This document shows, one piece after another, positions 1-11,000 of a stretch of DNA of 64,000 bases. Each line of letters begins with the position of its first letter. Position 1 is the stretch's first letter. The DNA is from Lycorma delicatula (Eukaryota > Arthropoda > Insecta > Hemiptera > Fulgoridae). The notes under the pieces were generated by a model. It saw only the letters and a list, made by a program, of their open reading frames with translations, was not told the DNA's origin and did not search any database. The stretch lies in contig NC_134456.1 in assembly GCF_047948215.1 (NCBI RefSeq), positions 80,094,515 to 80,158,514 on the forward strand, read 5' to 3'. The position numbers were made by a program, and so were the translations under genes.

Positions 1-577
1 ATGATTTCAGGAGCTAAAAGCAGAACCTTGGCCGTTTTGTCTCCTCCTTTCATAACAGTACGGTGTAAATATAATTGATTAGCCTACAGTAGTTAAAGAT
101 TTGTTTGGGTTAAAAAAAAAAATTATTAAAATTAAATAATAATTTATTGCAAAAAATAATGTAAAGTAAATATTAAAATTGAAATGATTTTGATGAAAAT
201 AATTAATAGCTTAGCACCAGTTTCAACTGCCAATTGTAATTCTTGAGAGAGTCATGTGAGTTGTGGTTGCATCATCTAGAAGTTACAGAGATGAACAGTA
301 ACAGTTGTAAATAACAGTTACTGTTATTTACAACTCACATTCTTATAAAGAATAACAGTGATAAACCTTCCTCGCACAAATTGTAGTGAAGAAGAGGAGT
401 TACTACATAAGACAAGTTACAGAGGAACATATTAATTAATGTTTAGTTAGAAAATTTAATAGATTACAAGAACTTACTTTTAAAAATTACAAATTAAGTT
501 CATGTGAGTTGAATGAAATATATGATCAGTTTTAAACACGTAATATGTTACTTTCTCAAATCTTCCAGTTAAATAAT
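1..577 (+). other. Presumed STAM intron or 5' flank, no gene seen
   Basis: AT-rich sequence with no recognisable exon. The missing N-terminal VHS exons should precede 1766, but I could not see them here. The only structure is the short palindrome listed at 303-335. Confidence 0.5.
303..335. repeat. Perfect palindrome, 16-bp arms, 1-nt loop
   Basis: The arm AGTTGTAAATAACAGT (303-318) is followed by a single T and its exact reverse complement (320-335). The outer part of the right arm (330-339) is also complementary to 255-264, so two alternative foldings exist. This pattern suggests local template switching during replication. Confidence 0.8.
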
Positions 578-875
578 TTTCTTGCTGCAGGCTCTCTTGT
601 TTTCTAATTAGCCTCCAGAACCACTGTAAGGTATTACTTCACAGGATGAATGAGAATGATATGTATGAATGTGAATGAAATGCAGTCTTGTACAGTCTCA
701 GGTCGACTACTCCTGAAAAGTGTGGTTAATTGAAACCCAACCACCAAAGAACACCGGTATCCATGATCTAGATTTACTAGGATTTGAACCTTAGAACTCT
801 CAAATTCAAAATCAGCTGATTTGCGATAACCGAGTTAACCACTAGACCAACCCAGTGGCTTTCTTGCTGCAGGCT
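578..875 (-). mobile_element. tRNA-derived SINE with 16-bp target duplication
   Basis: On the - strand the element begins near 859 with a tRNA-like head: an A-box-like TGGTCTAGTGG and, about 50 nt on, a B-box-like GGTTCAAATCC. A tRNA-unrelated body follows and ends at about 594. The insert is bounded by identical 16-bp copies of TTTCTTGCTGCAGGCT at 578-593 and 860-875, the hallmark of LINE-mediated insertion. The intact duplication suggests a fairly recent insertion. Related pieces occur at 44515-44645 and 41155-41205. Confidence 0.85.
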
Positions 876-1338
876 GTTATCCTGTAGTATAACTTCTTCC
901 AAGATATTGTTCCTATGTATCTGGATCTCTGAAAATAGCTAATAGGTGTGATATGATTTGCATCATAATGTTCTATTTTCATTGTGTAATTATAGATAAA
1001 ATATTTTCCCTATTTTTCATTGACATGAATCACATGGTATTCTTTTCAAATATGTTTGGTGCAAAATTTCAGCATATTGAAAAGTCTTTAATTCACATAT
1101 TTAACTAAAATGAAGAATAAACTGAGGTAGGTTACACCAAATGTAAATATAAAAATTTTATCTATTATTATTATTATTTTTTATAATTTTGTTTCATAGT
1201 AAGTGATACTCAAGTGAAATTACCAAAATAGACACATTGATTAAATACATAGTAGAAATACAAAACAACTTCTTTGATCCCTCACTATTTGTGATGCATT
1301 TATTAAATTTATTTGATGAAAGCAGTGTTTTGTTTGTA

Positions 1339-1382
1339 AACTTTCATGTCATATTTGTAGTTACAAATATGACATGAAAGTT
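1339..1382. repeat. Perfect hairpin, 21-bp arms, 2-nt loop (first of a pair)
   Basis: The left arm 1339-1359 and right arm 1362-1382 are exact reverse complements, separated only by GT. The next hairpin starts after one base. The apex reads GTAGTTAC, as in the neighbour. Confidence 0.9.
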
Positions 1383-1383
1383 A

Positions 1384-1427
1384 GACATCACACAAGAATC
1401 AGTAGTTACTGATTCTTGTGTGATGTC
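1384..1427. repeat. Perfect hairpin, 21-bp arms, 2-nt loop (second of a pair)
   Basis: The left arm 1384-1404 and right arm 1407-1427 are exact reverse complements separated by GT. Arm length, loop length and apex (GTAGTTAC) equal those of the hairpin at 1339-1382, but the arm sequences are unrelated. Confidence 0.9.
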
Positions 1428-1765
1428 GGCAAAATTGCTTTAGTCAATTTAATAAAGTAATTGCATAACTGGTGAGTAATTTTTAGAAGTAATTTATTTT
1501 ATATTACTATGTAATATTGTAATTCATAAGAGCACAAACGTTTCCCTCCTCCAACTCCGTAGGACAGATTTTTGTCACTTATATGGTCACATTTCTATAT
1601 ACTACAGTAAGGTTATAACAGGGAGTTAAATATGTTCCCCAACAACCTTGTTGTATCAGGCTTCTACTGTACTTTGTAAATTTTAATAATGTAGATATCA
1701 ATTTTCATAATTTTAATTTAATAAATGTTATAAATATAAATTAAATCTATATGTACTTTTTTCAG

Positions 1766-2014
1766 TTATTAGATGCGTGTATTAACAATTGTGGTAGAAA
1801 TTTTCATCTTGAAGTTGCTTCTAGAGATTTTGAAACAGAGTTTCGTAAGTTACTTTCCAAAAGTCAACCAAAAATTAATGAGAGGTTGAGAGGACTTTTA
1901 AAAAAATGGGCAGAAGGTTATTTTAAAACTGATCCTCAGCTTAGTCTGATTCCAGCACTTTACACTAAACTTCGCCAGGAGGGTATGGATTTCTCTCAGG
2001 TAGATGGACCAAAG
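1766..2014 (+). CDS. Stam: STAM exon: C-terminal half of VHS domain
   Basis: The acceptor is a pyrimidine tract ending TTTTTTCAG and the donor is AAG|GTAAAT; both boundaries are phase 0. The exon encodes 83 residues beginning [17 protein letters not shown], which fits the STAM-type VHS helices 4-8 (compare the usual LLGACVSNCGK pattern). It ends just after the DPQLSL segment typical of VHS. It is the first STAM exon recognisable in the window. Confidence 0.93.
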
Positions 2015-5000
2015 GTAAATATACTGAATTTAGTATAACAGAATTTAGTAATACCATTCTATTGGCTAGTTATTTTTTATGGGGAAAACTGGATCCAAAC
2101 ATTGCAGTATATTATAAAAGTACTACCTTGCTGTAATCTATAGGATCTACTGATAGTTAAGTAGTAAATTATTAAAAAAAATTGTTAATCACGTATAAAC
2201 TATTTTAGAACTCGGATTGAATATATTTTTATACTGAGATAGTAAAAAACTTTTTATACTAAAGCTGTCATATCACATATAGTTTTTCCACAGTTAGATT
2301 TTCATAATACATACATATTGTACAGTATACTATAAATATATTTCCATTATATTTTAGTCACTGGAAAGACCTGGGAAATTGTAGTGAATAAATTAACTCT
2401 TATTTATAAAATTTATCAATATCTTATCATCATAATCCTTCTTTTTATGTCCTGGTCTTCTTATAATCTCCCAAAATTAAGAATTGTCATAAGACTGCAA
2501 ATATTTAAATCTTGCTTTCAGTAGCTGTAGCACTGGTTATTCTTTCTAAATTGTTTTATAGGTAAATAAAAATCTAGAAGCCTCTGTATCGGAGTGATTT
2601 CATTTGTCCTCGCTTTTAACAGTGAAATTAGTTGTGTTTTGTTTGGTGACCTGTTGTGATAAAATGAGTAACTGTGGTTATTTACCATCTGGACAAGTTT
2701 TGTTACATTTTTGGTGAATTTTTATTAAAAAGTACGTCAAAGGAAAAGTTTATCATGTATACTTAATAAAGTTGAGAGATCAAGGTAAAGAAATCATGGA
2801 CTCCTCACAAAGTGTCTTGTTTGCGTGGAGGATCTGAAAAACTGATCAAAAAGGTAAAAACAATCTTTCAGGTTTGTTGTTCCAATGATTTGGAGGGATC
2901 CAAAAAATCGTTCCGATGACTATTATTTCTGTTCTTGAGATGTGAATGACTGTAATTCCAAAAATAATAAAATTATTGTGCATCCAAACTTTCCATGATG
3001 TTCCACACATTTCAGAAGTTCTCAGTGCCTCCTCCTCCCAAAATATTAAAAGAACTTTCTGATGTTTCTGATTCAAATACTGTTGAACAAGATAATAGGA
3101 ATTTCATTGTGTTGAGGATTCTCATTTGTTTAGTTAATCCAAACTAAATGCTTTAATAAGGAATTTAGGATTACCCAAGAATTCTGTTGAATTCCTTGGT
3201 TCCAGATTAAAAAAGAAAAAAAAAAGATTTAGTAGCGGGAACTATCTGTTTTTTTGTATAATTGAGAATACTACTTTACAAGGAGTAAATTAAATTTACT
3301 CCCTGTTGACAGGATCATGATTTAGTATACCACAGAAATATTGTTAGTTTGATGAACAGGTTTGGTAAATGAGTGGAGAGTTTTTATTGATCTACAAAAT
3401 AAGTCTTAAAGTTGCTCTGCCTAATGGAAAAACTATGCCCATTTACCTGTTGGTCACTTAGTACATTTGAAAGAAAGTAGGGTTAATCTATTTTTATCTA
3501 AAAATGTATATATAAGTACAAAAGAATTTCCAACTTGATCAACTTTCAGACAGAGTATTAAGATGACACTATAAAAGCAGCAACAAATTTCAGCATGTTT
3601 TTAGAAAAAATTGATATAAATCAATGTATGTAAATAATTTCAAATCCACTCAGTAATGTAGCACTGGCTGGCCAGGTTACATGGTATAAATCTTATAATT
3701 ATTTTACTTTTATTTCTTTATTGACTTCATGTTTTCTATATATGTTAGTAATTTTAATTTTAATCTTAATTAAAAAAAAAAATTGTTTTTATAAGTAATT
3801 TTACATAATTTTTATACAACTGATGATGCGGGATCCTGTGAAAGTGCTACTGGAATAAAGAAAAGAAAAATAAGGTAAGTGTCATTTCATTTTCTTTGTA
3901 ATTCTGTACTTGAGTTGTTCAAGTTGGTTTTTGATTATAAAAAATACAATATATTAGTACAGAGGCATATAGGTCTTATTAGTATTGACTTTAGAAAAAT
4001 TATGTATATAATTTATGTAGAAATAACAAGACATTTTTTAGCTGTAAGTCATAACAAATTAAAAATTTACTTGTGTATTTTCATATTTTTTTTACTTTTA
4101 GCCTAAACAGTCTTCACAACCAAAAGATCCAAATGCAGTTTCTAGTCAACAGGAAGTCGATGATATTGCAAAAGGTTTGTGATTGAACATTTTTAATTAA
4201 AATACCTTTACTTTAGCACAAATTAATTTCATTTAATTGTAATTAAATATATGTTGTCATTTAATTTGTAATTTTTATATAGTCAGTGGCTTTAGCATTT
4301 ATTTGTTATTTAGGATATTTGTATTTTTTTTTATTATCATGAATTTAATTTTCACAACCATGGTCGTGGTAAGTAAGTGTGTCTAATAATATTAGTGAGT
4401 TTTATAATTTCTTAGAAAATTTTATAATGTGTTAAACTTCAGTAAAATAAGATCATCTGTATACTAGTACGAGCTCAAATTATTATTAGATGGTCTACTA
4501 TTGTAGTATGATCTTTTATTGACAATAAATAATTTTTTAGAATCAAAAAGATCTCTGTGGATTATATTTTTCTAAAATCTTTCTCTCGTAACCTAGTAAA
4601 TTCCTATGAAGAGTGGGAATAGAAATACAAAAGTTGTGCTCAGTTTGTTGCTTAAAACAGTAGAAAATATTACATTACGTATTTACATAATTTACTTTAA
4701 AATCTTATTTATTAAGTATATAAACATAATGTAGTCGTTAGCGATTAGCTACAGTTACATAGAGGTTATTTGTATAGTGAGATCATCATCAGAATTCTTG
4801 ATTTATCTGAATTGAAATTTTTTTATGAGTGTTTATGCTATGTAAGTAATACTCTTATTTAAATATTTGTAATAAAGTACATTAATGAACATAGTTAAAA
4901 AAAAATAAAAAAGATTATCTCATGTAGATTTAAAATGCTTCTGTAAGTGTAGGTATACAATTTTGTGTCAGGAAAAAAAATATATATTATACTTTCTGAT

Positions 5001-8000
5001 ATTTCTCCTATTGACATAAAATTCACTTAGTTCATTTTCTTTGTGCTACTACTATTCTTAATGGATGATTTAAACAGGCGGTGATGGAAGTTTTTTTTGT
5101 TAAAACTAAATAAAGTTAATCTAAATATAATTAAAACTAAACAAGATTTTTAAAATTTAATTTTGTTTTACTATTGTAAGTAGATAAGAAGTTTTTTGTA
5201 TGTCTAACGTAAAATTCCTATTAAAAAGAAGAAAAAGTTATTCAGAATTTTAGAACATCATTTTTAATTAAATTATTCTTGTCAGTCATCCTCAACTATT
5301 CAAAAACTTATTCTAAAGAAAGAATACCATCAGCAATTGTAGCTTTACTACATAGGAGTTCTTTAACTAATAAAACTACTTTTTTTTTGTAGGCTTGCAT
5401 TTTTCATGAAAGAATACTATTACCTCCCTCTGTGCTTAGAATAAATACATGAGTTTGGATTAAATGACTATATATTCAGATTAATTGTGGAATTTCAGCG
5501 TGAATTTTATTTTCAAAAACTATCTGCACACATATGAATATTCCTTTTTCATTTTTTAGAAGTGTTTCTAAAACCCTACATTAGCCAATCTTATTTTTTA
5601 ATTGGAAATTGTTGCAGTACTATTGCTTGCTTTTACCATTAGTTGAGTTTCAGGTAATGGAATTTTATTTTAACAGTTAAAAATTTATTTAGGTTTATTA
5701 AAGATTATTTTATATCTCTAATGTTTTTGTCCATTAGTTGATCAGAATTATCTAAAACTAAACAAAATTAAATCTGATACATAGAATGTTTTTAAATTTA
5801 TATTTTAATGTTTTCACTTGCTTTTGTGAGTGGTAGTGTGTTCTAGTGTGCACCTTGGTCTCAGTTGCTGGTGTTTTTTTCTTTTCTTATATTTAGAATG
5901 TAGTTTAAAAGTGTTGTCTGTTTATTTAGTATACCACTGGATCTATTTGTGTGATTATATTTTTCATAATGTTAAATGAGTTAAGATGTGGTTGTCTTTT
6001 AGCATATGTAGAATATCCAAACTATTGTCAGTGTTAGTGGAAATCTGCAATTTGTATAATTTGTATTTATGAGGTGGTTGGCAAATGTTGACTTTGTATT
6101 GCTCTGGAGAGCTTCTAAATGTACATTATAAATGTTTCGTTTGACTATTTGTCAGATTGTCACATTGATTAATAGAACATTGCGTTGTTGTAGAAGTTCA
6201 TTTATATTTATGTGTCATAAATTATGCATACCTTTAATTCAAAATAAAATTTTATGCTTGCAGATTTTTGAATTTCAGCTTAGCATAATTAAGACTCTAG
6301 ACCCATTTTAAGTGGGAACTGTACTCAAGTTATATGTTACTATAAGTTATATGTAGTATATGTTTGGAGTGTCGCTTTATATGGAAGTGAAACTTGGACA
6401 ATCGGAGTATCTGAGAAGAAAAGATTAGAAGCTTTTGAAATGTGGTGCTATAGGAGAATGTTAAAAATCAGATGGGTGGATAAAGTGACAAATGAAGAGG
6501 TATTGCGGCAAATAGATGAAGAAAGAAGCATTTGGAAAAGTATAGTTAAAAGAAGAGACAGACTTATAGGCCACATACTAAGGCATCCTGGAATAGTCGC
6601 TTTAATATTGGAAGGACAGGTAGAAGGAAAAAATTGTGTAGGCAGGCCATGTTTGGAATATGTAAAACAAATTGTTAGGGATGTAGGATGTAGAGGGTAT
6701 ACTGAAATGAAACGACTAGCACTAGATAGGGAATCTTGGAGAGCTGCATCAAACCAGTCAAATGACTGAAGACAAAAAAAAAGTACTCAATTTATATATC
6801 TAATGTAAATATGAGTAACTAAACATAAAACTAAATGCTGCTTGCAAATGCTTAAATTTAAAATATCTATTTTCCAGTTTTAGTAAAAGCTTATTCACTC
6901 TAAATGCAGCATTTACTGTACTAATCAATAAAAACTTTTAGATATTTACTACTTCACTCAGTAACTTATATTATGAATTGATAATTTTTTAAATTACAAA
7001 AATTTATAAGTTAAATTAATTTGTAATCTCACTTCATTTTATTGAAATTTTGTTGCCTTTACAATTTTAATAAAACTTGTAACGTTAAAGGACTGAAAAT
7101 TATATTAATATAAGCACGGATAAATTGGGTTAGAAGTTGCTATTATTATTTTTTTAAGCCGAGAACTTCCCAATGGAAGACGTGAAGCATTCATATTTCC
7201 TTCACTTGGCATTCTTCTTCTCCTTCCAAAATTCTTTCATTCTTTCGGAAAAGGCCTTCTTCTGTTCTTCAAACCATTTCGGATGATGTGTTTAGGCTTC
7301 GGCACTTCTGGTTTAACTTCCCATCTATCTATTTTGTTTCTTTATGTGTTTCTGTCTCTGATCCCCTCCAGTGTAATTTCGACATGTTCTAAATCTTTTT
7401 GTGTTATTATTATCATATAAAATCTTTATTATTATTTTCTGTTTCAGCTATTGAACTAAGCCTTAAAGATACACAACCATCTCCAAAATCAGGAGGAGTT
7501 GGAAGTGCTGCATCAAGTTTATATCCATCCACAAATATTAGTTCCACATCTGACGGTCGGAAAGTCAGAGCTCTTTATGATTTTGAAGCTGCTGAGGATA
7601 ATGAACTAACATTTTTTGCTGGAGAAATTAGTAAGTTATTATAATTTAATTTATTCTCTCATGTTATCTATCATTTAACTTATGTAAAAAAAATTTTACA
7701 GAATTGTCTACTGAAACATTGAAGACAACTTTTTATACCTCACTTATAATTTATTGTAGAGTTATAATCAATTATTGTTGATCATAAGCTGAAAGCTGAA
7801 ATCTTTATTACTACACTGTATTAATTTTAACTCCCGTATGGTAACCCAGACATCAATAGTCATGCTGTAAAAAAACCAATTAAAGGTTCATTGTGTATAG
7901 TTTTACTTATGAAAATGATACTAATGATAAACTTAATTTATAGTACTTATAATAAAAAATCTTCCATTTTACAAAATATCCTTTACTCCAGTGTAATTTT

Positions 8001-11000
8001 TCTATTACTAATGATAAATTTTATACGTTTAATTTTTAAAATAAATTTTCTGATTTTTTTTTTCAGATTTGTATGCCTTATTTATTATAATGTTATATAT
8101 TTATGCAATTCTTACTATATTGCATTTGTTTACCTACATTTTATTAACTAATTGTTTTTTTTTTTTTCAGTTTACATTCTTGACGATTCAGATCCTAACT
8201 GGTGGAAAGGATGTAATCAAAGAGGGGAGGGTTTATTTCCTGCTAACTTTGTTACTGCAGATCTTTCAGTTGAACCAGAAAAAACAAGTATGTATTTAAA
8301 TAATATAAAAATAAAACGATTAAATTTTTAAAATTGTTAGATATATGTATTCTATCTCTGTCAATGAAATAAAATGATTTATTCTGCTTTTGTTAATGAA
8401 ACTATTGTTTTTGTTTTGTATTTAAGTCTAAATTATGAAGTTTGAACAGTTTAAATTAGATTTATTATTTCCCAAAGTCTGCCATCATGTTTAAATTTCA
8501 GTTTTAGGTTAATTATATTTTCATTGCTGTTTTTTTGTGTACTTTTCAAGTTAGAGGAATTTAAAGTGATTTCTGAAATTGATGTGTTTTCTAGACTAGA
8601 TTTTTCCAAATATGATAAGAATAATTAGATTTTTGTTTATTGCATTTATTTAAACACAATACAAAGTGTTTGTAGACACTTTCATTAGTGTCACCTACAA
8701 AATAGAATGTGGAGAACAAAATTGTAAAAAATTCTACTGATAAATGATAAACAGAAACTTTAAAAAATACAGTAAAGAGCACTTACGGAAAAATATTACT
8801 TGGGACAGCTTGTATTGATATAGTATCTTTTGTATTAAGCAATTGGAGAAGATTTTGTCTTATATAAGGTGTGCTGGGAGGTTTTGGCCAAGCTTAAAGA
8901 CTGATGCAGGACATGAAAATAATCAAAACAGGACATTAAAATAATAAAAATATTCACGTACACAAATGTCTTGTATCACTTAATTTTTTCTTTGTCTGTC
9001 GTTTTATGTTTTTTTCAATAGAAACTTATATCGTAAGATGGATTGAGTTATTTTAATCAAATTTGATGTTCCTCAGCAACAACTTCCGAAAAATAAACTT
9101 TTGAAAATTTTACCATTGAAAATTTCAAAATGGTAGCTATTAAAATGTTTTAATCAATAATAGCTCCTTAAATAATAATTTTATTGAATTATATTTTATT
9201 AGATTAAAAGAAAACTTCCTTCACTAATTGTATTAAAAACAATTAATAATTTCTATTATTAGTAAGTGAAAACAGGCACAAAATTGTCAGGCTGCATAAT
9301 TTTTGTGATCTATTTTTTTTTGCAAAGTTGCAATTTCCGCCTTTCTCAGATGTTTATAAATTGATTTGAACCAGTGAGCCAGGAATGTGTCATTTTGTTC
9401 ACAAAAAAGATACACATTTTATTTCTTTAAAACATAATTTAATAAAATTAATATGTACAGGGCTATTATTGATTAAACCTTTTTAAGGCTACCATTGTGG
9501 AATCTTCAAAGGTGACATTTTCAAACTTATTTATTTTGTAAAAGATGATGTTGGGTATGTTTACACCAAATTTCATTAATATGTGTCAATTTGTTCTTAC
9601 TCATTTTTATTGATAAAACACAAAATGGGAAACACAGGAAAAATGATGCAATATAAGGCATTTGTTCTTATAAATGTTTTTTTATTTTGATATCCTGAAT
9701 TACCTTCTTAAAGTTTTGAAGTATGGTCACCAGGTGAATGGACGAAGAAGAGGTTGGTCACAATAGAAATCATGTACTAGCAGTAGTGCTGTCAACTCAT
9801 CTTATTAGATTGTGTGAGAAACAAGAATATTGGAGAACTCATGGAGGTCAACATTTTGGTAACCGATTTTGGTAACATATCTGCAAAACTGTAATAATGG
9901 TTTGGCCACATGTGCTGGATGGAGGATGGACGATTGCTGAAGTGGGTTTGGCAGTGGTAGCCAAAAACTCAAGATACAAGGTGACCAATGTGAGCTTAGG
10001 ATAGAGGAATAGAAGAAGGCATTCAAGTTCTTTTATATTTTCATTAGTTTATTCCAAATTCTTTTTTCCTACCTGTAAAACACAATTACTCCTTCATCTC
10101 TGTTTATATACGTTTCACCACCAGTTCTTATGCATCCTAAATCCCCTACTTCACTTCCAGAATGATATAGTTCTTTTGTAACCATTTGTCTTCTGATGAG
10201 GATTAGTTGAATTAGCCCAAAAATTTCTGCTAATAGTGAAATTGAAATAATTCTCTTGCAATTTTGACACTTTACTGCACCATGCTTTTAGGGGTTTGGG
10301 ATCGTAATTTGTTCAGAGAAAGTCTTCTGGTCGCATCACACTGTGTAGATTATATTACAGTTTCACTGTCTCTTATAATTTTCTTTATTAAGAGATTAAA
10401 TTATTTTATTGTCGGCTAATCTGTTCCTAATAAGATTTATATTCATTTTTTATTGGTTGTTTAAATTCCACGTTTAGGATGCATCTTCAACTTGGTCATC
10501 TTTATTCAATGTGATTTTCTGTGGAAAGATTATTTGGCTTTCTATTAGATTGGTATAGTTTCTTCATGCATTCCTTCCACATTTTAAGTACCTCTTTCTC
10601 TTTATATAAGAATTTTTGATCTGCTGGTTTTTTAGTACCAATTCTTTTCTTCTATTTATCCCATTTAATTGTTTTTATAATTATATACATTATTTCATAC
10701 ACTGTTCTTTTCTTACTGAAGTGTTTATATCTGACCATTTGTAAGCAAGACTTTTGCTTTGTGTGCTACTCTTCTTAGTTCATAACTAAATCTTCTGTAG
10801 AGTTTTTTACCTTTTCATCCTTTTGCCATCTGTATCTCTTTTCTTCAATATTTGAGGTAACTTTTCTGCTACTTCCCTTTTTTCCAATTGTTTTTTGAGA
10901 TTCCATTTATTTATTTTCTTTGCTCTTTTAATTCTTTTTTAATGTATCTTATCCAAAAGAAAAGCCTGTGTATGAGAAATGTATAATTCCAGTAATTTCT

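Larger units (their letters stand above)
876..1765 (+). other. STAM intron or upstream sequence
   Basis: AT-rich non-coding sequence before the first recognised STAM exon. Apart from the double hairpin at 1339-1427 I see nothing in it. Confidence 0.5.
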
